Source: Acidimicrobiales bacterium
Lineage (GTDB): Bacteria; Actinomycetota; Acidimicrobiia; Acidimicrobiales; MedAcidi-G1
Direction: 5' to 3'
Assembly: GCA_030747595.1 (NCBI GenBank)
Contig: JASLKK010000014.1
Location: 1 to 46,516, forward strand
Length of the DNA: 46,516 nucleotides
Positions 17,053 through 25,023 of this stretch are shown piece after piece. The first letter of the stretch is position 1; every line of letters begins with the position of its first letter. Under the pieces are notes generated by a model. It had not been told where the DNA came from, did no database searches, and saw only the letters and a program-made list of their open reading frames with translations. The position numbers and the translations under genes are program-made.

Positions 17053-17345
17053 TAATCCACAGCGCTGTACTCCGTCCTGTGGACAGGACTGTGGATAACT
17101 TCCCCCTCCCAGCGGCCGGGCCTCGGACCCTCCGATCGGCCTCAATCTGGCTGTTTTGTGACGATCTGCGGGGCATTTTGGCCTGACTTGTCACAATCTT
17201 GTCAATGTTGTAACGTAACTGCAATAGTTGGGAACCACCCCTCCACCCAACTCGGAGACGGCCCCTCGGCGTGGCAAAGGCCCCCGGGGGGGCGTTTCCG
17301 TGTCGAAGGTCGTATGCCGGCCCCGTCATCCACCAGGTGTCCACA
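17053..17345. promoter_or_regulatory. 438-bp gene-free stretch with DnaA-box-like sites
   Basis: The gap 16978-17415 holds one perfect DnaA box (TGTGGATAA, 17090-17098, i.e. TTATCCACA on the other strand) and near matches TAATCCACA (17053-17061), TGTGGACAG (17078-17086) and GTGTCCACA (17337-17345). An AT-richer patch at about 17190-17230 has repeated TTGT(C/A)A words. No dnaA or dnaN is present, so this could be a secondary DnaA-binding or regulatory region rather than the origin. A 10-bp CCCCCGGGGG palindrome lies at 17281-17290. I see no gene or RNA here. Confidence 0.35.
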
Positions 17346-17415
17346 GGGCATCCAATCGGGGATCTGATACGGCGTCGACTGGTCCAGATAGCTGGGTTCA
17401 CGACACAACACCGGC

Positions 17416-18018
17416 TCAAACCCCGTCCAGCCGACGACGACCCTCAAGCGCCCGGCCCAACGTGAGTTCGTCGGCGTACTCCAGATCGCCCCCCACTGGC
17501 AGCCCACTGGCGATCTTGGTGACCACCAAGCCCAATGGCCCCACGAGACGGGCCAGGTACATCGCGGTGGCCTCCCCTTCGATGTTCGGGTTAGTGGCCA
17601 GGATCACCTCAGCTACGCCCTCCGAGTCCAGCCTGGCCAGCAGTTCCCGGATCCGAAGCTGGTCGGGGCCGATCCCCTCGATGGGGCTGATGGCTCCGCC
17701 GAGTACGTGGTAACGACCACCGAACTCGCCCGTTCGTTCCACGGCAACGATGTCCCGAGGCTCCTCGACCACGCACAAGATCGATCCGTCGCGGCGATCG
17801 TCCGCGCACACCGGGCAGAGTTCAGCCTCAGCGATGTTGAAGCACCGATCACAAAATCGCACCCGATCCTTCATCTCGTCGATGGCCACCGTGAGTCGGG
17901 TGGTGTCCTCGACCGAGAGCTTCATCAGGTGGAAGGCCAGACGTTGAGCCGACTTGGGTCCGACGCCGGGCAGACGTCCCAACTCGTCGATCACCGCCTG
18001 GACGGCATCTGCGTACAC
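17416..18018 (-). CDS. recR: Recombination protein RecR
   Basis: 200 residues from GTG 18018. Order of parts: helix-hairpin-helix [19 protein letters not shown], a zinc finger with Cys56/Cys59/Cys68/Cys71 ([17 protein letters not shown]), a Toprim domain ([15 protein letters not shown], then [16 protein letters not shown]) and a C-terminal [22 protein letters not shown]. It acts with RecO/RecF in loading RecA at gaps. It follows dnaX directly by 19 bp, without the usual ebfC/ybaB gene between. Confidence 0.95.
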   Translation of the reverse strand: MYADAVQAVIDELGRLPGVGPKSAQRLAFHLMKLSVEDTTRLTVAIDEMKDRVRFCDRCFNIAEAELCPVCADDRRDGSILCVVEEPRDIVAVERTGEFGGRYHVLGGAISPIEGIGPDQLRIRELLARLDSEGVAEVILATNPNIEGEATAMYLARLVGPLGLVVTKIASGLPVGGDLEYADELTLGRALEGRRRLDGV

Positions 18019-18037
18019 CTCGACGACCCCGGTCCGG

Positions 18038-19882
18038 TCAGTCCGGCTCGACCAGGGCAGCCCCCGGGAACGCCTCGGTGAGTCGTTCCACGGCCGAACC
18101 CTCAGCCGCGTCCGCATCCACAAGGGCGGACAGGTCGACCTCATCATCAGCCTGGGGGGTCCGGGCTTCAGGAGTCGCCGTCTTTCCACCGGTCGGCATC
18201 CCATCAGAAGAGCCGTCATCGACCACCAGCCGGACGGAAAGCGTCGTCTGGAACCGGTCCGCCAAAACAGCCTCCAACTCGCCACGGAGGTCCTCGCAGC
18301 GCTTCCGATGTGGCTCGTTGGGTAGCCCCATCACCGCGGTGCCGTCCTCAACCGCGATGAACCGGCCAGCGGAGAAGCGTGCCCGACCCTTACGGCTCAT
18401 CTGCTCAAGGAGGTCGCCAGCCCATGCCCCAGCAAGTTCCTCGAGGGGTGGAACAGACCCGCCGCCCACGGAGGCCACGGCGGGAGCCGCGACAGGGGCA
18501 GGTTCATCGGTGGGCGGAGGAGGGGGCGACGCGCTCGGCCGCGCCTCAGCGAGCCGAGCCCGTCCCTCAGCAGCCGGACCCGACACCGATCGCGATGCCG
18601 GCAGAGGCGGTAGAGACGGAGTTGCCGGTGGTTCTGGCGGTGCAGGTCGTCCTGGGGGTGCTGGGGGTGGAGGCGACGCAGAACCTGACGTCGGCGCTGA
18701 GGTCTCCGGCGGCAACCCACCTGTCGACTTCAGCGCCGACTCCAGGGTCGACTCGAGCCGTTCAATCCGACGAGTGAGAGCGGCGATGGTCGCGGAAGCA
18801 TCGTCTGCTCCCTGGGCCGTGGTGGGAACCGCGCCCGCGCCAGTGGCCGCGCCGGCAGTCAGACGGACAAGGGCCACCTCCAAGTCAACCCGGGGGTCCG
18901 GCGAACGGCGCATGGCCACTAGCGCCGAGCCGAGGGCTTCGAGCGAACGGGTAATGACCACCGGGGTGACCTGCTCGGCGAACGCCTCGGCGCGAACACG
19001 GTCGGCCTCGGCCAACTGCGTGGCCGGCACCCCCATCGAGACCAGGAAGGCCTCCCGGAGGGCCGCCAGCAGCGCCTCACCGGTGACCCGGGGCTCTCGC
19101 CCCCGTGCAATACCTGCGGCGAGTGCCCCGAGGGCCGCACCAGCGTCACCGGCAGCCAGCGCAGCCAGCAGGGCATCGGTGGTGCTGTCGTCGTCGGTGA
19201 CCCCGCCCGCCACCACGCGGTCCAGTGCCGACAAGGTGTCTCGCGCCGAGCCTCGCCCGGAACGCACGGCATGGGAGATACCCGCTTCGTCCACGTCGAG
19301 GCCGGCGTCGGCCACCACGTCACGGGCCAGTGCCTCGAGCTGTTCGGCCGGGAGGAGGTTCAACTCGAGGTGCTGGGAACGACTGCGGATGGTCTCGACC
19401 ACCTTGTGGGGTTCGGTGGTAGCCAGTACGAACACCACGTGGTCGGGCGGTTCCTCCAGGGTCTTGAGGAGTGCGTTCTCGGCACCCGAGGTGAGCATGT
19501 GTACCTCGTCCAGCAGGTACACCTTGGTGCGTCCCGGAGTTCCCAAAGCCACCTTGGCCAGCAGTTCGCGCATGTCATCGACCTTGTTGTTGGACGCAGC
19601 GTCCAACTCGTGGAGGTCGAACGACGTCCCGGCGTTCACAGCCTCACAAGAGGCACACGCACAACACGGCTCACCAGCCTCGGGCTGGGTGCAGTTCAGT
19701 GCCTTGGCCAGGATCCGGGCAGCTGTTGTCTTCCCAGTGCCTCGGGGCCCGCTCAGCAGATAGGCATGTAGCACCCGCTCCCCGGCCACCGCATTTCGCA
19801 GGGCGGCCACCACGTGTTCCTGGCCCCGCATCTCAGCGAACCGCTGCGGTCGATACCGGCGGTAGAGGGAGGTGTAGGCCAC
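18038..19882 (-). CDS. dnaX: DNA polymerase III subunit gamma/tau
   Basis: 614 residues. Clamp-loader AAA+ core: Walker A GPRGTGKT (45-52), a zinc module with Cys64, Cys73, Cys76 and Cys79 (plus an extra Cys74), Walker B region [10 protein letters not shown], and sensor 1 [10 protein letters not shown]. Domain III follows, then a Pro/Ala/Ser-rich linker (about 400-475) and a conserved C-terminal tau-like region ([28 protein letters not shown]). I see no slippery A-run for a programmed frameshift, so probably only the long form is made. Part of the dnaX-recR operon. Confidence 0.95.
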   Translation of the reverse strand: MAYTSLYRRYRPQRFAEMRGQEHVVAALRNAVAGERVLHAYLLSGPRGTGKTTAARILAKALNCTQPEAGEPCCACASCEAVNAGTSFDLHELDAASNNKVDDMRELLAKVALGTPGRTKVYLLDEVHMLTSGAENALLKTLEEPPDHVVFVLATTEPHKVVETIRSRSQHLELNLLPAEQLEALARDVVADAGLDVDEAGISHAVRSGRGSARDTLSALDRVVAGGVTDDDSTTDALLAALAAGDAGAALGALAAGIARGREPRVTGEALLAALREAFLVSMGVPATQLAEADRVRAEAFAEQVTPVVITRSLEALGSALVAMRRSPDPRVDLEVALVRLTAGAATGAGAVPTTAQGADDASATIAALTRRIERLESTLESALKSTGGLPPETSAPTSGSASPPPPAPPGRPAPPEPPATPSLPPLPASRSVSGPAAEGRARLAEARPSASPPPPPTDEPAPVAAPAVASVGGGSVPPLEELAGAWAGDLLEQMSRKGRARFSAGRFIAVEDGTAVMGLPNEPHRKRCEDLRGELEAVLADRFQTTLSVRLVVDDGSSDGMPTGGKTATPEARTPQADDEVDLSALVDADAAEGSAVERLTEAFPGAALVEPD

Positions 19883-19967
19883 GCGCCGACCCTACAACCG
19901 GGCGGTGACGGGACACTCTGGAAGGCCGCGCTAGCTCCACACCAGGGTCAGACAGGAGGGGATTCGG

Positions 19968-20054
19968 CGGAGGGAGTGGGATTCGAACCCACGGTGACGG
20001 TGAAGCCACACACGCGTTCCAGGCGTGCCGAATCGTCCGCTCTCGCATCCCTCC
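19968..20054 (-). tRNA. tRNA-Ser (anticodon GGA)
   Basis: On the minus strand, a class II tRNA with a long variable arm. The acceptor GGAGGGA pairs with TCCCTCC; the anticodon stem is CACGC/GCGTG around loop CTGGAAC, giving anticodon GGA; the T-loop is TTCGAAT. Discriminator G. The genome does not encode a full CCA here (CCG follows). Confidence 0.95.
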
Positions 20055-20120
20055 GGGAACCGGCCGGGGCCGGGATCCGGGCGCTAAGGGTATCGTTGCC
20101 GGACACCCGTTCTGGAGTGT

Positions 20121-20222
20121 GGCGGTCGGGTCCTGTGCGATCGGAGCCTGTGAATCGAGTCAGGGCCGGAAGGCAGCAGCTCTCAGCGGAACCTCTGAGG
20201 TGCCGCAGGTCACCTGGCCGCC
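20121..20222 (+). ncRNA. ffs: Signal recognition particle 4.5S-type RNA
   Basis: The conserved SRP domain IV is plain: GTCAGGGCCGGAAGGCAGCAGC (20159 onward), with the GGAA tetraloop and the asymmetric internal loop, and the return strand GGTGCCGCAGGTC. The ends close as an 11-bp helix between GGCGGTCGGGT (20121-20131) and ACCTGGCCGCC (20212-20222). It binds Ffh for co-translational targeting of membrane proteins. Its place between a tRNA-Ser next to dnaX and tadA matches actinobacterial genomes. Ends are set from the pairing and may be off by a few bases. Confidence 0.92.
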
Positions 20223-20310
20223 ACGCTCGAGAACGGGTGTTGCCCATTTCCACAACCCGGCATTGACCACCGGTCGTCTGCCGCTAATCGTCGACCCCTA
20301 TCGTCACCAC

Positions 20311-20784
20311 ATGACCTCCACCAAGTTCGAATCCGCTGACCAGCTGCACGAGTGGATGGGCCTCGCCCTGGCCGAAGCCGAGGCGGCAGGGACCGAGGGC
20401 GAGGTGCCGATCGGTGCTGTGGTGGTGATCGACGGCGAGGTGGTGTCCCGACGACACAACAAACGTGAGGCCACAGGTGATCCGACGGCCCACGCCGAGG
20501 TCCTGGCGTTGCGGGACGCAGCGGCCCACGCCGGGACATGGCGCCTTTCCGAAGCCACTCTGGTAGTCACGATGGAACCCTGCCCGATGTGTGCCGGCGC
20601 GGCGTGGGCGGCCCGAGTCGGCCACGTGGTCTGGGGCGCAGCCAACGATGACGCCGGTGCTATGGGCAGCCTCTACAACCTCGCCGCCGACCCCCGACTG
20701 AACCACGAGCATCTGGTCACCGCCGGGGTACGGGCCGATGAGTGTTCGGCCCTGCTGGTGGACTTCTTCACCGAACGACGCTGA
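20311..20784 (+). CDS. tadA: tRNA-specific adenosine deaminase
   Basis: 157 residues with the zinc-dependent deaminase core: HAE (His61, Glu63) and PCPMC (Cys91, Cys94) in the usual order, preceded by EVPIGAVVVIDG and followed by VGHVVWGAANDDAGA. It converts A34 to inosine in tRNA-Arg(ACG), which broadens decoding. The ATG at 20311 follows the SRP RNA by 88 bp; the longer frame runs through the RNA gene and is rejected. Confidence 0.95.
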   Translation: MTSTKFESADQLHEWMGLALAEAEAAGTEGEVPIGAVVVIDGEVVSRRHNKREATGDPTAHAEVLALRDAAAHAGTWRLSEATLVVTMEPCPMCAGAAWAARVGHVVWGAANDDAGAMGSLYNLAADPRLNHEHLVTAGVRADECSALLVDFFTERR

Positions 20785-20829
20785 ACCCGCCGGTTGGCCG
20801 GCCTCCAGCGCATCAGTAGCCTCGCCGGT

Positions 20830-20919
20830 GGAAGGTTGCCAGAGCGGACGAATGGGGCGGCCTCGAAAGCCGTTGTGGCCTCCGGGTCACCGTGGGTTCA
20901 AATCCCACACCTTCCGCCA
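20830..20919 (+). tRNA. tRNA-Ser (anticodon CGA)
   Basis: Class II tRNA. The acceptor GGAAGGT (20830-20836) pairs with ACCTTCC (20909-20915); discriminator G and an encoded CCA (20917-20919). The anticodon stem GCGGC/GCCGT encloses loop CTCGAAA with anticodon CGA, reading UCG. T-loop TTCAAAT. Confidence 0.95.
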
Positions 20920-20926
20920 CCTGCAC

Positions 20927-20962
20927 GATGCCCGGGTCTCACGGCCCGGGCATCGGCTCTTT
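20927..20962 (+). terminator. Rho-independent terminator after tRNA-Ser
   Basis: GATGCCCGGG (20927-20936) and CCCGGGCATC (20945-20954) form a perfect 10-bp stem with an 8-nt loop, followed by GGCTCTTTT. It ends the tadA/tRNA-Ser transcription unit just before the convergent lipoprotein gene. Confidence 0.9.
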
Positions 20963-21010
20963 TCCCGTTCACTTTCCCGTTCACGCCGCCGGGACCGATG
21001 CCGGACCGGG

Positions 21011-22525
21011 TCAGCGGACGTTGGTGGGATCGGAAAGGGCAATCCAGATCGCTTCTTCATGGGACCACTCGGCCAAACTGAGCGTGTCGCGGGCATCAGC
21101 CTTTCCAGGACCAATCGAGTTGTAGGGCTGAGCGGTGACCGAAAATGTCCCGAGAGATTCGGCCGCTTCCCTAAATGAGTCATTGGTGAGGTCCGGACCT
21201 GCTGCCGTTGCGATGTAGCGGAACAGTTCGAAGGACTTGCAGACGTTCATGGATCCGGCCCAGTAGTTCGTCTGGCCTGGCTCAAGGAGGTTAGGGGAGA
21301 GAACCTCCAAGCCGAGAGCAGGTTCGATGATCGACATGCACTCGGCAGTGTCCGGATCCTCTGATGATTCGAACGCCCTGTTGGTCAGCAACTGGCCGGC
21401 GCTCTCGATACCTTCCGGCGGACTATCCATCCAGCTATTGGTTGAGTCACCGTTCAAGATGAGCACGGTGAACTCGTCACCCAGCCGGAACAGGTATTCC
21501 ATCGCATAGTTGGCTTCTCCAACAAACATGATCGTGGATACAGCCTCTGAGCGAGCTCGCTCAAGCAGAACCTCGAGAAAGGCAATAGTGGCCGTCTCGT
21601 CGCCGGTATTCGTGTTTGCAACACTGATCGGCACCTGCATGTCCACTTCGATCAGTGCTGCCTTGGTGTCGGCCATGATCGCTTCGTACTCGGCATTGGC
21701 GCCGAAGATCATGATCGGTCCTAGACCGTCGAGGCGCCCGGTCTCACGAAGAAGGTTGACGAATGCCCTACCCCTCCTTCCAAGACTCATGTCGTAGGAG
21801 ATCCATGGTGCAGTTGATTCCGCAAGTTGTTCGGGTGTTGGCTTACCCCCGATCAGGATCGTGTCGTAGGTCCCAGGAAAACAAAGGTTCGTGCTCTCGG
21901 CGCCAGGTCCAGCAAAGCCATTGAGGACAACGAACACCCTGTGGTCCTCGGCTAACTCGACGCACGTCGTCTCGGCCGAAACCGGACCCACCGGTAGGAA
22001 ATGGCTGTGGACTAGTTCGATCATGCGACCGTGAATGCCACCGGTGGAATTGATGTGGGCTACATAGGCGTCCACCATGTCGTCATAGTTGGCATACGGC
22101 AGCGGGATCCCGTAGGTCTCCGTGAACTTCTCGAAGTCGATCGAGGCAAACCCGACCTTGATGGTCTCGGCGGTCACACCCCGGAACGAATCGGTGAGGA
22201 CGATCGGCGCCTCAGTAGTCGTCGTGGTCGTTCCCGCCGGGGCCTCAGTGGTGGTCGTTGCGTCTAGCGGCTCATCCGGTGGATCTGTGGTTGCCGGAAC
22301 GGCCGTCGTAGTCGACGCAATCGTCGTCGTTGCGTCTAGCGGCTCATCCGGTGGATCTGTGGTCGCCGGAACGGCCGTCGTAGTCGACGCAATCGTCGTC
22401 GTTGCTCCAGCAGTGGTTGGTGCCGGTTCCGCCCCGTCAGTGCCGCCTCCACCGCAGGCCCCCGCCATCAAGGCCAATGCCACCAACACGGCGAGCGTCC
22501 AACGGTGCGGATTTCCTTTGGCCAT
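21011..22525 (-). CDS. Substrate-binding lipoprotein (Peripla_BP_6-like)
   Basis: 504 residues from ATG 22525, which has a G-rich ribosome binding site. The signal ends in LALMAGAC (Cys24). A long Thr/Pro/Asp linker (to about residue 107) contains two copies of a 24-residue unit. The rest is a type I periplasmic-binding fold like those of branched-chain amino acid and amide receptors: IKVGFASIDFEKF, a GGIHGRMIELVHSHF segment, then IMIFGANAEYEAIMADTKAALIE. No transporter genes adjoin it, so it is an orphan receptor. It could feed a permease encoded elsewhere or act as a sensor. Confidence 0.8.
   Translation of the reverse strand: MAKGNPHRWTLAVLVALALMAGACGGGGTDGAEPAPTTAGATTTIASTTTAVPATTDPPDEPLDATTTIASTTTAVPATTDPPDEPLDATTTTEAPAGTTTTTTEAPIVLTDSFRGVTAETIKVGFASIDFEKFTETYGIPLPYANYDDMVDAYVAHINSTGGIHGRMIELVHSHFLPVGPVSAETTCVELAEDHRVFVVLNGFAGPGAESTNLCFPGTYDTILIGGKPTPEQLAESTAPWISYDMSLGRRGRAFVNLLRETGRLDGLGPIMIFGANAEYEAIMADTKAALIEVDMQVPISVANTNTGDETATIAFLEVLLERARSEAVSTIMFVGEANYAMEYLFRLGDEFTVLILNGDSTNSWMDSPPEGIESAGQLLTNRAFESSEDPDTAECMSIIEPALGLEVLSPNLLEPGQTNYWAGSMNVCKSFELFRYIATAAGPDLTNDSFREAAESLGTFSVTAQPYNSIGPGKADARDTLSLAEWSHEEAIWIALSDPTNVR
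22257..22400. repeat. Two tandem 72-bp copies inside the lipoprotein linker
   Basis: Units 22257-22328 and 22329-22400 differ at a single base (T at 22292, C at 22364), so the duplication is recent or kept identical by recombination. Being 72 bp it keeps frame and adds 24 residues (ending PATTDPPDEPLD) to the surface linker. Not a CRISPR: no spacers, and it is coding. Confidence 0.95.
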
Positions 22526-22628
22526 GGTCCCCCCAGACTTGGTCCTCGTCTGCCGACGACCCACTGGGACGCCATCCATTGTCAAACCGTAGGCGCTTGG
22601 GAGTGGTGCTGCCATCCCAAGGACCCGC

Positions 22629-22823
22629 TCAGTGAACTCTCCCCGGGAGGTAGTTAGGAGAAAGGCGGGCGCGGGTGGTCTTCCTGGGGCTGAGTCCTTC
22701 CGTCGACTCGAACAGGGATCGAGCCGCCATACGCTCGGCCGTCAGGTCGTCCCATGGTTCATCATCGACACCGACCCGTCCAGCTGACTCACGCAACGCT
22801 TTCCAATCGGTCAAGGAGCACAC
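22629..22823 (-). CDS. Small hypothetical protein (64 aa) overlapping tetR end
   Basis: A GTG at 22823, 34 bases inside the 3' end of the TetR gene, opens a frame of 64 codons ending at 22629. The protein is charged with a helical middle (WDDLTAERMAARSLFESTEG) and a basic end. Third codon positions are GC-rich, as in neighbours. No family recognised. It may be translated by coupling to the regulator; otherwise it is intergenic noise between tetR and the lipoprotein gene. Confidence 0.35.
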   Translation of the reverse strand: MCSLTDWKALRESAGRVGVDDEPWDDLTAERMAARSLFESTEGLSPRKTTRARLSPNYLPGRVH

Positions 22824-23355
22824 CCACTAGATGGTCGACAGTGGTCGACGGTTCCGGCGACAAGGTCAGTCGGCCGTCGCGCACTAGTGCGGCGTACCCG
22901 GTCGTGATGGCTAGTTGCAGACGGACCCAGTGGACTCGATTCTCGGTATCAAGGCCTAGCGAGGTCAGCACGGTCTGAAGTGGTCCGCCAGCCCGTTCGA
23001 TTGACGCCACCAGTTCCGGATCGTTGCCTGGTGGGTGGACCGTGGCCTCGGACCGGCCCGGGTGCGCCAACGCGTGGTCCAACTGCGTTCGGACAATGGC
23101 CTCGACCGCGTCTCGTCCCGAGCGGCCAACTGCCGCTGTCGTGACCAGACCAGCCAACTCGTCGAGGCACAACAGTGCTAGCAGGCGACGCAGTCCAGCG
23201 GTCCCGTCTACGTGGGCGTAGAGAGACTGGCTGCGAATGCCCAGTCGATCTGCCACAGCAGAAGGTCGAACCGCTTCGAGACGACCAGCTTCGTCCAGCA
23301 TCGCCAGTGCGGCCTCGGCCACCTGTTCTGACGTGACTCCCCGGCGCGCCGCCAT
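22789..23355 (-). CDS. TetR-family regulator of the UGSC operon
   Basis: 188 residues. Helix-turn-helix at about residues 8-50: VTSEQVAEAALAMLDEAG, then RPSAVADRLGIRSQSLYAHVDGTAGL, with the typical SLYxHV recognition-helix end. The C-terminal half is like the WHG/TetR_C-type ligand domain (LLALLCLDELAGLV, GYAALVRDG). It is divergent from the selenoprotein operon with 58 bp between the starts. That gap holds a perfect 16-bp palindrome, so it most likely represses the operon and itself. The ligand is probably the substrate of the operon. Confidence 0.85.
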   Translation of the reverse strand: MAARRGVTSEQVAEAALAMLDEAGRLEAVRPSAVADRLGIRSQSLYAHVDGTAGLRRLLALLCLDELAGLVTTAAVGRSGRDAVEAIVRTQLDHALAHPGRSEATVHPPGNDPELVASIERAGGPLQTVLTSLGLDTENRVHWVRLQLAITTGYAALVRDGRLTLSPEPSTTVDHLVGVLLDRLESVA

Positions 23356-23363
23356 AGCCGTCG

Positions 23364-23393
23364 ATTCAACCCCCTGTTGCCGACTCTGTCAAC
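23364..23393 (-). promoter_or_regulatory. Promoter of the TetR gene
   Basis: TTGACA (23393-23388) and TTGAAT (23369-23364) on the minus strand, 18 nt apart, place the start 1-3 nt before the ATG at 23355, so the transcript has almost no leader. Confidence 0.5.
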
Positions 23394-23398
23394 ATCTG

Positions 23399-23414
23399 TC
23401 AGACTTGAGTCTGA
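23399..23414. promoter_or_regulatory. Perfect palindromic operator at the UGSC operon start
   Basis: TCAGACTTGAGTCTGA is a perfect inverted repeat with 7-bp arms and a 2-bp centre, a normal TetR-site size. Its last base is the A of the operon's ATG. A plus-strand promoter (TTGCCG 23377-23382, CAGACT 23400-23405, 17-nt spacer) would start transcription at the ATG, so the operator covers the -10 and start site of a leaderless mRNA. Confidence 0.65.
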
Positions 23415-24496
23415 TGAATGTAGACAGTCTAAACGACCCAACCTCCGTCCTGCTTCAAGTCGACGACGGTGCCGACCTAGTGAATGCACTAGCTGAACAC
23501 GGCTGGGGGGACGGCCTCCCCGTGATCGCCCCCACCCCCGAGCGGGTCGATGCCATGCTGGCCGGGAACCCCGGCGACGCTGTCATCGCCGTACTTCCCC
23601 CCCGCTTCGGCGAGGCCACCCGACGAACCCTGGCCATCAACGCGGTGATGGCCGGCTGCCTCCCAGCGCACCTCCCCGTCCTGGAAGCCGCCGTCAGGGC
23701 ACTGTCCCAACCCGAGCTGAACCTACGGGGGGTGAACGCGACGACCCACTGCGTGGCGCCACTGCTGATCGTCCACGGCGAAATAGCCCGCACCGCCGGC
23801 TACCACGGCGGCCTCGGAGCCTTCGGTCCCGGCAACCGGGCCAACGCCGCTACCGGTCGAGCCATGCGCTTGGTGCTCCTCCATGTGGCTGGAGCCACGC
23901 CCGGGGACGGCGACGCCTCCACTCAGGGCAGCCCAGCCAAATACGGCTACTGCGTGGCAGAAAATGTCGACGCCTCTCCGTGGCCCGCCTACCCGACAAC
24001 CATCGGCGTGGATACGGCCTCGGCGGTGACCGTGCACTGCGGTGAGGCGCCCCACAACGTGCATGACATGGAATCCGACGACCCGGCACGCATCCTCGAC
24101 AAGGTGGCCTCGGCCATGGCCACCACAGCCCAGAACAACGCCTGCATCAGCCAGGGCGAGTACCTGGTGGCGCTCTGCCCGGAGCATGCCGCCACATGTG
24201 CCGATGCCGGTTGGTCGCGTCGTGACGTGGTGTCCTACCTGTTTCAGAAGGCCCGCCTTCCGGCCGCCGAACTCAAGCGGGCATTCACCCTCCGAGCCTG
24301 GGAACCATGGATGGAACGGCTTGGCGACCACGACCCCGCTCCAATGACCGCCCACCCGGACAACATCCGGATCCTCGTGGTTGGTGGACCCGGCAAACAC
24401 AGTTCGGTGATTCCCAGTTGGGGCATGACCCAAAGCGTGACCCTGCCCATCCTTTCGAAGACCACCTGTCCAGAAGCAGGTCTCGACTCATGTTGA
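23414..24496 (+). CDS. Conserved WGDGLPV-motif protein, putative partner of the selenoprotein
   Basis: 360 residues from ATG 23414. Marked conserved-looking blocks: WGDGLPVIAPTPERV (31-45), VIAVLPPRFGEATRRTLAINAVMAGCLPAHLPV (57-89), GAFGPGNRANAATGRAMRLVL, and a Gly-rich LVVGGPGKHSSVIPSWG near the end. Ten cysteines (for example 82, 113, 180, 209, 244, 255, 262, 352, 360) could bind metal or take part in thiol/selenol chemistry. I recognise it as a conserved uncharacterised family found in environmental bacteria but know no function. There is no signal peptide. It overlaps the selenoprotein gene by 7 bp, strongly implying a two-subunit enzyme. The open frame upstream of 23414 is antisense to tetR and is rejected. 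Confidence 0.8.
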   Translation: MNVDSLNDPTSVLLQVDDGADLVNALAEHGWGDGLPVIAPTPERVDAMLAGNPGDAVIAVLPPRFGEATRRTLAINAVMAGCLPAHLPVLEAAVRALSQPELNLRGVNATTHCVAPLLIVHGEIARTAGYHGGLGAFGPGNRANAATGRAMRLVLLHVAGATPGDGDASTQGSPAKYGYCVAENVDASPWPAYPTTIGVDTASAVTVHCGEAPHNVHDMESDDPARILDKVASAMATTAQNNACISQGEYLVALCPEHAATCADAGWSRRDVVSYLFQKARLPAAELKRAFTLRAWEPWMERLGDHDPAPMTAHPDNIRILVVGGPGKHSSVIPSWGMTQSVTLPILSKTTCPEAGLDSC

Positions 24497-25023
24497 TCCA
24501 CCGGCCTGACGGCGACGTTGCCACGCCCCCAGCCCAGCGGGCTCCTTCGCCGACGGTGCTGGCCGGATGCCGTATTGGCATCCTGGACAACCGCAAGCCC
24601 AACGCCGACGTCCTGCTCGAGCAGCTAGCCAAGCGGCTCGCTGAGCGCACCGGAGCCACCGTGGTCCACACGGCAACCAAGAACGCTGCCATTCCCTGTG
24701 GGGATCAGGTTCTCGACCTACTAGCTGAGGAGGTCGACGTGATCCTCACCGGCACCGCTGATTGAGGAAGTTGTACGTCGTGGAGTGTCCACGACTCTGT
24801 GAAGCTCGAAGCAGCTGGCCGGCCCACCGTCCTGGTGGCGACTGGGGCCCTGCGGGAACTGGCTGACCAGACGGCCTACGACCTGGGCCTGGCTGACCTG
24901 CGGGTGGTCTCGGTGGCTCATCCGATCGGGGGCGTCGACCCTGACGAGATCCGGCGGCGGGCCGATGGCGTGGTCGACGAGGTACTGACGCTGCTCACCG
25001 TCACCACGGGAGGTAACCCATGA
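24490..25023 (+). CDS. UGSC-family selenoprotein (in-frame TGA at 24763 read as Sec)
   Basis: One continuous 177-residue frame from ATG 24490 to TGA 25021-25023, interrupted only by TGA at 24763-24765, codon 92. Around it the reading is VILTGTAD-U-GSCTSWSVHDSVKLE, the exact U-G-S-C motif for which this family is named. Before it is a Rossmann-like start (GCRIGILDNRKPNADVLLEQLAKRLAE); after it, homologous sequence continues at once (RPTVLVATGALRELAD, VVSVAHPIGGVDPDEIRRRAD). A hairpin 19 nt after the TGA fits a bacterial SECIS. Cys95 could form a selenenyl-sulfide with Sec92. It overlaps both neighbours by a few bases. A caller unaware of Sec would report 24490-24765 and a false second gene from GTG 24799. 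The family's function is unknown to me. The host must have SelA/B/C/D. Confidence 0.9.
24777..24795 (+). promoter_or_regulatory. Candidate bacterial SECIS hairpin
   Basis: GTCGTGGA (24777-24784) and TCCACGAC (24788-24795) pair perfectly around loop GTG (or a 7-bp stem with a 5-nt loop). The apical loop begins 19 nt after the TGA and has G at its first position, which meets the usual rules for bacterial SECIS elements (loop about 16-37 nt from UGA, G in the first two loop bases). It would bind SelB in the coding region. The stem lies within codons for conserved residues, so its strength beyond protein need is the telling point. Confidence 0.8.

Noticed and set aside
16978-17145. N-terminal extension of methylmalonyl-CoA epimerase
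   Set aside because: Not in family, crosses the DnaA-box-like sites, and GTG 16977 has an ideal AGGAGG.
18078-19763. 561-codon open frame antisense to dnaX
   Set aside because: Ser/Arg/Ala-rich with no domain; a GC-rich shadow of a certain gene.
22257-22400. CRISPR-like repeat
   Set aside because: Only two adjoining copies without spacers, in frame inside a coding linker.
24799-25023. Separate gene starting at GTG 24799
   Set aside because: It is the same frame as the upstream half of the UGSC protein; its start lacks a ribosome binding site and sits in mid-domain.
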